A stretch of 24,424 nucleotides of DNA. It comes from an uncultured Campylobacter sp. (lineage in GTDB: Bacteria; Campylobacterota; Campylobacteria; Campylobacterales; Campylobacteraceae). The stretch covers positions 1-24,424 of the forward strand of contig CALCKS010000061.1 of the NCBI GenBank assembly GCA_937965895.1, written 5' to 3'. This document shows positions 7,909 through 14,672 of this stretch, in pieces (the first letter of the stretch is position 1; each line of letters begins with the position of its first letter). The notes beneath the pieces were generated by a model. That model saw nothing but the letters and a program-made list of their open reading frames with translations. It had not been told where the DNA came from and made no database searches. Made by a program: the position numbers and the translations under genes.

Positions 7909-8142
7909 CTAGCTTAAATCAAACGTTTGCTGCACCGGCTTTTTTGGGATTTTTTGATCGCCCGGCTCATCTTTTGGCAAAATTTGATTTTGTTCGTCGC
8001 TGTTTAAGACGTCGCTTTTAGGCTCAGGCTTGTCTTGCGCGCTTTCTTGCTCGTCAAACAAATTTTCTTTAAAAACATTTTTTGCAGAAATTTGACCGTT
8101 TTCGTCACTCACATCGTCAAGTTGCGGGTTTTTATCGGCCAA
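7909..8142 (-). CDS. Small acidic low-complexity protein or displaced C-terminal tail of the adjacent hydrolase
   Basis: A 77-codon frame begins with TTG (8142) one base after the hydrolase stop and has no clear Shine-Dalgarno. It is rich in D, E, N, K, P and Q (SDENG, DEQESAQ, KDEPGDQ) with no fold, signal or membrane segment visible. The same composition fills the last 65 residues of the upstream hydrolase. The frame stays open upstream for a further 11 codons, to a TAA inside the hydrolase gene, exactly where a single-base deletion in an A5 run would fuse the two into one protein of about 383 residues. I therefore think it more likely to be the rest of the hydrolase tail than an independent gene; function unknown. 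Confidence 0.4.
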   Translation of the reverse strand: MADKNPQLDDVSDENGQISAKNVFKENLFDEQESAQDKPEPKSDVLNSDEQNQILPKDEPGDQKIPKKPVQQTFDLS

Positions 8143-8143
8143 A

Positions 8144-9061
8144 TTACCGCTTTGCGATTTGAAAGATGGTTTTTATGCTCGTCTCTAAATACGCACGATC
8201 GGATTCGGCCAAATTTTGCTCGGTATCATTTTTAGGATCGCCGTTTTCGTTGGCGCTCTCGATTTTTTCGCTCAAATTTTCATGCTTTTTCGGGCTTAAA
8301 ATTTTTACGCTCTCGATCCCGCTTTCATCGCCCAAGTCCGTCAAATTTAGCCCAGCATTCACGACACCGTCGATGTAGCGCGCATGCAGCAAAAAGAAAA
8401 AATGATCACCTTTTAGCGCGTGAAATTCGCTGTTTTTAATGAGGCGACTCACGCGTTCGCCGCTTTTTAGAGGTGTAGCCTTGTCCTCTTCGCCCCAAAA
8501 TATAAACGCCTTACCGCCAAAGTCTGCAAATTTAGAGCTAAAGTCCTCGTCGACGACGTTTTTTAGGGTCTCATACATCGTTTTGCTCATGCCTTTTACA
8601 TCTTTCGTGGCGAAAAATTTGTATAAAAATCCAAGGCCAAACAGTTTTAAAAACTTAAACAAAGCGATCTTAAAACGCACCCAAAGCGGCTTTTTGGCTA
8701 CGATGCCTGCTGAGCTTAAAAGAGCGAGATATTGGGGGTTTAGCAGGGTTGCGACCTTGCCGCCGAAGCTGTGTCCAAAGATGATTTTGGGGCTTGCGCC
8801 AAGCTCGTCCAAAAATGATTTCATGATTTTTGCGTAGTCTTTCGTCGCTAGCGCGCCGTGCATACTACTCGCGCCAAAGCCCGGCATATCGACGTAAACG
8901 TGTCGCAAATCCTTAAAATACGCGCCAAAAGCCTTTTTCATGATCTCTTTGTTCGCGCCCCAGCCGTGCAAAAATAGTGCGACATCCTTGTTTGCGGGAT
9001 TTACGGTCTCGTAGCTGATGCGGTAAATTTTGCCGCCGTATTTTACCTCTTTGACCGCCAT
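8144..9061 (-). CDS. Alpha/beta-fold hydrolase with disordered acidic C-terminal tail
   Basis: The 305-residue protein has an alpha/beta-hydrolase core: oxyanion-hole HGW at 32-34, nucleophile elbow GHSFGG with Ser98, acid candidate Asp193 in WGEEDKATP and catalytic His220 in KGDHFFF. No signal peptide is visible, so it is likely cytoplasmic; the substrate is unknown. After about residue 240 the sequence becomes low-complexity and acidic (NENGDPKNDTEQ), an extension not needed for the fold. ATG 9061 overlaps the upstream gene's stop by one base (TAATG), so the two are coupled. The location next to murF and ddl matches the hydrolase gene I recall in C. jejuni (Cj0796c), which I recall as lacking this tail. 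The last eight residues may be out-of-frame product of a one-base shift. Confidence 0.8.
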   Translation of the reverse strand: MAVKEVKYGGKIYRISYETVNPANKDVALFLHGWGANKEIMKKAFGAYFKDLRHVYVDMPGFGASSMHGALATKDYAKIMKSFLDELGASPKIIFGHSFGGKVATLLNPQYLALLSSAGIVAKKPLWVRFKIALFKFLKLFGLGFLYKFFATKDVKGMSKTMYETLKNVVDEDFSSKFADFGGKAFIFWGEEDKATPLKSGERVSRLIKNSEFHALKGDHFFFLLHARYIDGVVNAGLNLTDLGDESGIESVKILSPKKHENLSEKIESANENGDPKNDTEQNLAESDRAYLETSIKTIFQIAKR

Positions 9062-9291
9062 TATTCGCCGCTTCCGGCTCGTTTTTTAGCCTCATATATG
9101 CTTTGCAGTACCTCCACGGCCTCGCATAGGCGCTCGTATTCGCCCATATTTAGCAGTACGGCTTCAAATTTATTGTTTTTGACGATCACGGCGCGCTTCA
9201 TCTGCGCCTTACCGACCTTGCCTAAAACGGCGCTGAAATTTCGCACCACTTCGGTTGCCGTATAAATTTCATCTTTGCTAAAAGTAGTCAT
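9061..9291 (-). CDS. Small Phd/YefM antitoxin-like protein without a partner toxin
   Basis: The 76-residue protein fits the Phd/YefM fold: an N-terminal strand and helix 'YTATEVVRNFSAVLGKV', the hairpin 'KRAVIVKNNKFEAVLLNMGEYERL' and a C-terminal helix ending in a basic tail. These proteins normally bind DNA at their own promoter and neutralise a RelE or Doc toxin. No toxin gene lies on either side; the next gene is a hydrolase, overlapped by one base. The same pairing sits at this locus in C. jejuni as far as I recall (Cj0797c), suggesting a domesticated regulator rather than a mobile toxin-antitoxin pair. ATG 9291 has only a weak GAG upstream. Annotation as antitoxin-like is by fold pattern only. 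Confidence 0.65.
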   Translation of the reverse strand: MTTFSKDEIYTATEVVRNFSAVLGKVGKAQMKRAVIVKNNKFEAVLLNMGEYERLCEAVEVLQSIYEAKKRAGSGE

Positions 9292-9320
9292 TTCTGCTCT
9301 TTACGTAAAATTTTGTGTAA

Positions 9321-9347
9321 AATATAGCATATTATCTTTAAATTCAA
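9321..9347 (-). promoter_or_regulatory. Promoter of the Phd-like protein / hydrolase unit
   Basis: Reading the minus strand, TTGAAT (9347-9342), a 15-base AT-rich spacer ending in TGC, and TATATT (9326-9321) make an extended -10 sigma70 promoter with a short spacer. A start near 9314 would leave a leader of about 23 bases before ATG 9291. If the Phd-like protein autoregulates, its operator should overlap this element. Confidence 0.5.
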
Positions 9348-9598
9348 ATTAAAATATAATGGTGCATTATGTTCGTTTAAATTTATTTTAGAGCGTTTTA
9401 TACTTTTAGAGTGAAATTTGCGAGAGTATAAAAAACAGGATGGTAAAATTTGATTGAAACTAGCCGTTGCACAGAAAATAAGCGAGTCAAATTTGGCCTA
9501 CAAATCGGCACTTTAAGAAAAAGAAGCCACGATTTTACCTAGCAAGCGTAACAGTCGTCAAATTTAAAAGCTAACGACCGAATTTAATAGCAATAAAT

Positions 9599-9634
9599 AA
9601 AAAAAGCCGCTTAGAACAAGTCGTTTAAAGCGGT
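9599..9634 (-). terminator. Intrinsic terminator of the minus-strand operon ending in ddl
   Basis: On the minus strand CCGCTT (9633-9628) pairs with AAGCGG (9612-9607) around a loop of 15 bases that can itself form a short AAC/GTT stem; one C follows, then seven T. It begins 43 bases after the ddl stop. Stem short but GC-rich and correctly followed by the T tract. Confidence 0.6.
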
Positions 9635-9676
9635 CAAATTTGCTAGAAATAGGCTCGCAAAAACGCCGACGCCTCT

Positions 9677-10711
9677 TTACAGCTTGCCTTTTGCCGACGT
9701 TATGGAGTTGATAAATTTATAGTCGATATTTATCTCGCGCTCTTTGGGCAAGCTTGCGGCGAGCCGCTCCAGTGTCCCCTCAAAGTCGTCAAATAGATAA
9801 TTAGCCATACTGCCCGGGTTTGGATTGATCTCGTTTAGATAGACTTCGCCGTTTATCTCGAAAAAGTCGCAGCGTATCAGCGCCCCGTTAAAGCCGCAGT
9901 CGTAGATGCGCTCAAAGCTTTGTTTTAGCTTGGCGGCTAACTCTGCGCTTATATTGGCCTCGCGCGCCCTACTCTCGTTTGAAAAGCTCATATATTTTTG
10001 CTCGTAGTCTAAAAATTCCTTCTTTTTAGGCTCTTCGATGATAGAAAATTTGATCTCGCCGTCCGCCTTGCAGCCTGCTAGATTGTACTCCTTTACGCCC
10101 TCGATAAATGGCTCGACCAAGATCTCTTTGTCAAACTCATACGCCACGTCTAGGCCGTATTCTAGCTCGCCGGCATCTTTTATCACGCTCACACCGATCG
10201 AGCTTCCTAGTCGGAGCGGCTTTAGGATCACGGGTAGCGGCAGACTAGGTGCCTTTTCTCTGCTTACAACCTCATAGTTTAGCGTTTTTACGCCGGCTTT
10301 TTGCGCGAGTAGTTTGGTTAGCTCCTTGTTGTAGCTTAGCGCGCTAGCCTCCACGCGAGGACCGATGTAGCTAAGACCGTAAAACTCGAGCAGTGCCGCG
10401 ATCTTGCCATCCTCGCCGTCCATACCGTGGACTAAATTTATAAACACATCCGCCTCAATCTTTTTCTCGCCGAGCAACCTGCCCGCGAAAAATCCGCCCT
10501 GCTTTAGAGTAAGCTTTTTGGCGTTTTTATACTTGCCCGAGCTAAAGAAATTCGCCTTCATATCGGCGCCGTTTATCAAGTAAAATTCTCTAAATTTATC
10601 GCAAAATATAAACAAAGGCTCATTTTTTAGCACCTTTTTTAGGGCTATGGCGCTCACGATACTGATCTCGTGTTCGTAGCTTTTAGCGCCAAATATCACA
10701 GCAAATTTCAT
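9677..10711 (-). CDS. ddl: D-alanine--D-alanine ligase
   Basis: ATP-grasp enzyme joining two D-alanines for the MurF step of peptidoglycan synthesis; cytoplasmic. In 344 residues the expected elements appear in order: the N-terminal FGAKSYEHEISI (7-18), HGMDGEDG (95-102), the ATP-binding ILKPLRLGSSIGV (162-174), VEPFIEG (199-205) and the metal-binding GALIRCDFF (276-284) and NEINPNPGS (293-301). ATG 10711 has AAGGAAAAG directly upstream. It is the last gene of the minus-strand run, 13 bases after ruvA. The gene pair ruvA-ddl is conserved in Campylobacter. The symbol ddlA is also used for this locus. Confidence 0.95.
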   Translation of the reverse strand: MKFAVIFGAKSYEHEISIVSAIALKKVLKNEPLFIFCDKFREFYLINGADMKANFFSSGKYKNAKKLTLKQGGFFAGRLLGEKKIEADVFINLVHGMDGEDGKIAALLEFYGLSYIGPRVEASALSYNKELTKLLAQKAGVKTLNYEVVSREKAPSLPLPVILKPLRLGSSIGVSVIKDAGELEYGLDVAYEFDKEILVEPFIEGVKEYNLAGCKADGEIKFSIIEEPKKKEFLDYEQKYMSFSNESRAREANISAELAAKLKQSFERIYDCGFNGALIRCDFFEINGEVYLNEINPNPGSMANYLFDDFEGTLERLAASLPKEREINIDYKFINSITSAKGKL

Positions 10712-10724
10712 ATCTTTTCCTTTT

Positions 10725-11279
10725 TTATGCTAGTTTTTTTAGGGCTTGTTTGATTAGTTCGCCCGTATTTTGCGCGTCGCACTCGCTAAGCGCCTTGGTT
10801 ATCTTTTCTCTTTTAAAGCCGAGGCTCTCAAGCGCCAAGATCGCTTCGTGCTGATGGCTAGGCAGATTTTCATCCATCGTCATCTTTGCGTCGCTAAGCT
10901 CGGCGATGATGCGTCTAGCAGTCTTTGCGCCGATGCCGGGCACTGTTTGTAGCGCCGCCGCGTCTCCGCTTTTTACCACGTTTAAAAATGCGTTGGGATT
11001 TAGGCTCGAGCACACCGCCATAGCCGTCGCCGCGCCGATACCGCTTAGTTTTATCAGCGTCTCAAACATCTTTTGTTCGTTACTGTCTAAAAATCCGTAA
11101 AGCAAATCCGCATCCTCGCGGATGATCTGCGTGATGTTTAGCTCCACGCTCTGGCCTCGCTCGAGTTTTGCCGAGCAAAAAAGCGAGATAGCCACGCCGT
11201 AGCTAACGCCACCGGCCGTCTTTAAAATGAGATTTGCGGGCTCTTTTTTGGTTATCACGCCCTCGATCGCTTTTATCAT
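10725..11279 (-). CDS. ruvA: Holliday junction branch-migration protein RuvA
   Basis: A 184-residue RuvA: an OB-fold domain at about 1-62 (GVITKKEPANLILKTAGGVSYGV), two helix-hairpin-helix motifs (LIKLSGIGAATAMAV at 75-89; LQTVPGIGAKTARRIIAEL at 110-128) and a C-terminal three-helix domain from about 142 that contacts RuvB. It tetramerises on four-way junctions and loads the RuvB motor. ATG 11279 has AAGGAAAACG upstream. It lies 28 bases after the lipoprotein gene, in the same transcript; no ruvB or ruvC is in the window. Confidence 0.95.
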   Translation of the reverse strand: MIKAIEGVITKKEPANLILKTAGGVSYGVAISLFCSAKLERGQSVELNITQIIREDADLLYGFLDSNEQKMFETLIKLSGIGAATAMAVCSSLNPNAFLNVVKSGDAAALQTVPGIGAKTARRIIAELSDAKMTMDENLPSHQHEAILALESLGFKREKITKALSECDAQNTGELIKQALKKLA

Positions 11280-11307
11280 CGTTTTCCTTTAAAATTTGCG
11301 ATTATCT

Positions 11308-11871
11308 CTAAAATTTGATTAATTCTTGCAAAAATTTGTCCGTAACCTCGCTAAAGGCGGCATTTAGCGCCTTCATCGCGATTTCGCCCTCGTCAGCACC
11401 TGCGTCTTTTTGCGAGCTTAGTACGACGCTTTTTAGCTCTTTACCGTCTTTAAAAAAGCTAAACATCATCGAAATTTGCGCTTTTTGATCTTTGATTTGA
11501 AGGGTGAGTAAATTTGACTTTACGCTTATGTCTGCGTTTTTAAAAGAGGGCTTAAACGTGCACTGGTCGCTCGCGGCTATGATCAAATTTCGCCTCGCCA
11601 TCTCGCTTGGGAGCGCTAAAAATTTGATATTTTTTAGCGGACGGATCTCGCCGTTTGCGTCTATTTTTAGGACTTCACGGCTCTCATACGCACCAAAAAC
11701 CCGCACTTCTTCGATGAAAACCGTTTTTTCGGGCTTGTTTGCACACTCTTTAAATTTATCCTCCGTGCTACCTAGCATAAAATAATTCGTCCTAGGCGCA
11801 GGCTTTGCCAAAACGCTACATCCGCTAAAAAACAGCGCCGACGCGGCTAAAACCGTGCTTAAAATTTTCAT
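11308..11871 (-). CDS. Auxiliary lipoprotein of an MCE/Mla-type transporter (PqiC/ABC-type auxiliary family)
   Basis: The 187-residue protein starts with a lipoprotein signal: charged n-region, hydrophobic core and lipobox FSGC with Cys18 as lipidation site. The remainder has the 'NYFML...' start and 'VFIEEVRVFGAYESREVLKI' segment typical of ABC-type transport auxiliary lipoproteins (PqiC-like; DUF330-like fold). The ATG overlaps the mlaD stop as ATGA, so it is coupled to the MCE gene and probably supplies the outer-membrane partner of the lipid transporter. Assignment is by size, lipobox and gene position; sequence similarity in this family is low. Confidence 0.75.
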   Translation of the reverse strand: MKILSTVLAASALFFSGCSVLAKPAPRTNYFMLGSTEDKFKECANKPEKTVFIEEVRVFGAYESREVLKIDANGEIRPLKNIKFLALPSEMARRNLIIAASDQCTFKPSFKNADISVKSNLLTLQIKDQKAQISMMFSFFKDGKELKSVVLSSQKDAGADEGEIAMKALNAAFSEVTDKFLQELIKF

Positions 11872-12800
11872 TTTTCGTCCTTTTTCTGCGTGTCTTTAAA
11901 GAAAAAATCGTACGGATCGTCCTCGAGTCTAAAAAGGGTATTTCTAAAATCCGAAATGAGCTTTTGAAAGCTAAGCAGCGTCCTTTCCGTCTCGTCGCCA
12001 ATCGTATTTAGCGCGCCCTTTACGTCATATTCGCCGCTTTTTATCTTTTCAGAGATTGCAGCTTGTAGATTTTTGAGCGCTTGCGCGGCGTCGGTGGCCT
12101 TGGTCGTAAATGCATTTACGAACTCAAGCGTACCTGAGGCGTTTTTTAGCGCCTTTTTTAGCTCGCTTAGCGTCAAATTTGCATTTGCCAAAACCTCGTT
12201 TGCGTTTGCAATAGTCGCGTTTATATCGAGATTTCCGGCGTTTATCTTTTTCGCGGCTTCATCAACCGAAACTAGGATAGACGAAAATTTGGCCGCGTTT
12301 TCGTCGCTTAAAAATTTATTGATATTTTTAAATGTCGACTCTAAATTTTTCGTTAGATACTCGGCTCTGTCGCCGATTTTATCAAAAAAGCTCGCCTCAA
12401 GACCGATGTAGGCCTTTTCATTTTTATCAAAGAGCGGGCTATCCATGCTGCCGCGCGAGATATTTAGGTAGCCGATGCCCGTGATGCCTTGTATCTCCGC
12501 AGACGCCGTGCTATCGGTTTTAATAGGTATATCTTTTCTCACGGAAAGCTCAAGCTCGATGAGGGCCTCTTTTTCGTCGGCAAAGCGGATATCCTTGACC
12601 GTGCCAGCGTCTACGCCGATAAATTTGACCGTGGAGTCCTTTTTGATGCCGTTTGGCAGGCTTGTTGTTTTGATGAAATACGACCTGTAGTCATCAGCCT
12701 TTTTTCCGTATCCGCCCAACCACCACGCCGCGATGCCTAGCGCGCTCACTACAAGCACAAAAAAGAGCCCTATCAAAGTATAATTTATTTTATTTCCCAC
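11868..12800 (-). CDS. mlaD: MCE-domain protein, MlaD-like periplasmic lipid-transport subunit
   Basis: In 310 residues it has one N-terminal membrane anchor (about 8-28), a single MCE domain (about 40-117; VKFIGVDAGTVKDI, IQGITGIGYLNIS) and a long helical C-terminal part (about 135-300) with coiled-coil character. MlaD proteins form hexameric rings that pass phospholipids between the inner-membrane MlaEF complex and the outer membrane. The GTG start at 12800 has AAGGAAAAACG upstream and overlaps the mlaF stop by 11 bases. In C. jejuni the equivalent genes surround iamA/iamB. Direction of lipid transport is not decidable from sequence. Confidence 0.88.
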   Translation of the reverse strand: MGNKINYTLIGLFFVLVVSALGIAAWWLGGYGKKADDYRSYFIKTTSLPNGIKKDSTVKFIGVDAGTVKDIRFADEKEALIELELSVRKDIPIKTDSTASAEIQGITGIGYLNISRGSMDSPLFDKNEKAYIGLEASFFDKIGDRAEYLTKNLESTFKNINKFLSDENAAKFSSILVSVDEAAKKINAGNLDINATIANANEVLANANLTLSELKKALKNASGTLEFVNAFTTKATDAAQALKNLQAAISEKIKSGEYDVKGALNTIGDETERTLLSFQKLISDFRNTLFRLEDDPYDFFFKDTQKKDEK

Positions 12801-13533
12801 CGTTTTTCCTTGTTTTTAAAAGCTCTTCGAGCGGATTTTCTGGCATTTTCATTAGCTGATCAAACGTCCCCTCAAAGGCTATCTTTTTATCTTGAAGTAT
12901 CAAAAATCTATCCAAAATCGTGCAAATACTGTCTATATCGTGCGTTACCATCACGACCGTGACGCCAAGCGTATCTCGCAGCTCCACCACTAGCTCGTCA
13001 AAGGCGCGCGCGCTACTTGGGTCAAGGCCGGAGTTTGGCTCGTCCAAAAACAAAATTTTAGGACTTAGCACCAGCGCTCTAGCCATCGCTACGCGCTTTT
13101 TCATACCGCCGCTTAGCTCGCTTGGGTATTGCAGCGCGACGTTTTCGCTAAGGCCCACTTTTTGCAGCCAAAACATCGCTATCTCGCGCATCGATCGCTC
13201 ACTCATCCCGCTATACTCTTTTAGCAGGATGTAAATATTTTCCAGTACGTTCATCGAGGTATAAAGCGCGCCGAACTGAAACATCACGCTGCAAGCGAGT
13301 TTCATCTCCTGCCTAGCCACCTCGTCTAGCGACCACAGATCGCGCCCCAGCATCTCGACCTTGCCGGCGCTTGGTTCCTTTAGATATATCATTGTTTTCA
13401 TCAGCGTCGATTTACCCGTGCCGCTACCGCCCAATAGCCCGTAAATTTCAGCCTCGTTTACGTGGAAATTTAGCCCGTCATGGATCACTCTGTCGCCAAA
13501 TTTCGTCGTTAAATCAATCGCTTTTATTATCAT
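12790..13533 (-). CDS. mlaF: ABC ATPase of the Mla/Iam phospholipid transporter
   Basis: A 247-residue ATPase with Walker A GGSGTGKS at 35-42, the MlaF-type Q-loop 'SVMFQFGALYTSMNV', signature LSGGMKKRVAMARA at 140-153, Walker B ILFLDEP at 160-166, D-loop SGLDPSSA and switch His198 in VTHDI. The 'SGGMKKR' form is characteristic of MlaF/Ttg2A/IamA rather than of general importers. ATG 13533 follows the mlaE stop with no gap. The C. jejuni homologue is called iamA, named for invasion-associated markers. Confidence 0.93.
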   Translation of the reverse strand: MIIKAIDLTTKFGDRVIHDGLNFHVNEAEIYGLLGGSGTGKSTLMKTMIYLKEPSAGKVEMLGRDLWSLDEVARQEMKLACSVMFQFGALYTSMNVLENIYILLKEYSGMSERSMREIAMFWLQKVGLSENVALQYPSELSGGMKKRVAMARALVLSPKILFLDEPNSGLDPSSARAFDELVVELRDTLGVTVVMVTHDIDSICTILDRFLILQDKKIAFEGTFDQLMKMPENPLEELLKTRKNGGK

Positions 13534-14670
13534 TTATATGCCTAGCTGCGTGAAAATAATCGAAAACAGCGCGTCGACCATGATCACGCCAAATATCGCG
13601 TTTACAACGCTCACGGTCGTATAAGTGCCCACGCTTTGAGTGTTTCCGCCGATCTGAAAGCCCCTCATGCAGCCGATAAACGCGATCACGATGCCAAAAA
13701 ACGGAGCCTTAAAAAGCCCGACGTAAAGGTGCTTTATGTCCACCTCTTGGCCAAATCTCGCCAGGTAGCTATCAAAGCTGATGTTTAGGTAGTTTTCCAT
13801 CACGACCATCTCGCCAAAAATACCCGCCACGTCGGCTAAAAATACGATAAGCGGCATAGCGACGATAAGAGCGATCACGCGAGGCAAAACTAGAAATTTA
13901 AACGGATCAAATCCCATCGTTTTCATCGCGTCGATCTCTTCGGTGATTTTCATAACGCCGATTTGCGCGGTAAAGCTTGACGCCAAGCGCCCCGCCACGA
14001 TGATAGCGGCGATGAGCGGAGCTATCTCGCGCAGTGTCAAAAGCCCCATCATCTCGACGATTATTATCGTAGCGCCAAAACTCGCAAGCAGGCTTGAACC
14101 CTGATAGGCCAGCACGATACCGATAAGAAAAGAGGTGAGGCACACGATAAAAACGGACTTTATACCCGCATCCTCAAAATAAGCCAAAATTTCCTTCACG
14201 CGGATATTTTTTAGCATAAATATATTGCTAAATTTGACCAAAAACTCGCCCATAAAATTTAGAAACGCGCAAAATCCCGCAAAAAACGCGGTCAAATTTT
14301 TGCCGATTTGCGAGAGCGGATTTCCGCGCGGTTTGGAGTTTATGATCTGTTTTATTTTGGGATTTACTTCGCTATTTATAGAATCAAAAATCTTTTGCGC
14401 GTGCGGGGTTAAATTTATAAGTTCATAGCTTTTACGCGCATTTTGCAATGTATTTTTTAAAAATAGAGCCGCGGCGTAGTCAAACTCTTTTACGTCTTTA
14501 AAATTTAAAACGATTTTGTTAAATTTCTTTGAGCCGATAAGCGCGGCCGTCTGGGTCCAAATTTGAGCCGGCAGCTTGTAGTTCCAGTCGTTTTTTAGAT
14601 TTATAGTTAGCTTGCCGCCGCCTTGCTCGCACTTGTAAAATTCGCTTTCAAATTTTAAAAAAAGAGGCAA
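13534..14670 (-). CDS. mlaE: MlaE-family permease with N-terminal STAS-like domain
   Basis: The 378-residue protein joins a soluble STAS-like domain at about 1-110 (KIVLNFKDVKEFDYAAALFLKN resembles MlaB/anti-sigma-antagonist strands) to an MlaE permease with about five or six membrane segments from 128 onward, including the conserved AYQGSSLLASFGA, EIAPLIAAIIVAGRLASSF and EIDAMKTMGFDPFKFLVLPR. In E. coli MlaB is a separate protein; here the fusion would do its job in the MlaEF complex. The start is TTG 14670 in AAATTTG, two bases after the upstream stop, with a weak AAAGG. The C. jejuni counterpart is iamB. Confidence 0.88.
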   Translation of the reverse strand: MPLFLKFESEFYKCEQGGGKLTINLKNDWNYKLPAQIWTQTAALIGSKKFNKIVLNFKDVKEFDYAAALFLKNTLQNARKSYELINLTPHAQKIFDSINSEVNPKIKQIINSKPRGNPLSQIGKNLTAFFAGFCAFLNFMGEFLVKFSNIFMLKNIRVKEILAYFEDAGIKSVFIVCLTSFLIGIVLAYQGSSLLASFGATIIIVEMMGLLTLREIAPLIAAIIVAGRLASSFTAQIGVMKITEEIDAMKTMGFDPFKFLVLPRVIALIVAMPLIVFLADVAGIFGEMVVMENYLNISFDSYLARFGQEVDIKHLYVGLFKAPFFGIVIAFIGCMRGFQIGGNTQSVGTYTTVSVVNAIFGVIMVDALFSIIFTQLGI

Positions 14671-14672
14671 AT

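Larger units (their letters stand above)
9292..9676. other. Gene-free 385-base region
   Basis: AT-rich, with stops in all frames and no convincing start with ribosome site. It holds the minus-strand promoter of the Phd-like/hydrolase unit at its left end and the terminator of the ddl operon at its right end. A TATAAT on the plus strand at 9355-9360 points into the empty stretch but has no reading frame longer than about 10 codons after it. No tRNA-like cloverleaf or tandem repeat was seen. Confidence 0.7.

Noticed and set aside
9061..9291. Complete toxin-antitoxin module
   Set aside because: Only an antitoxin-like protein is present; neighbours are a hydrolase and an empty region, with no RelE, Doc or similar toxin frame.
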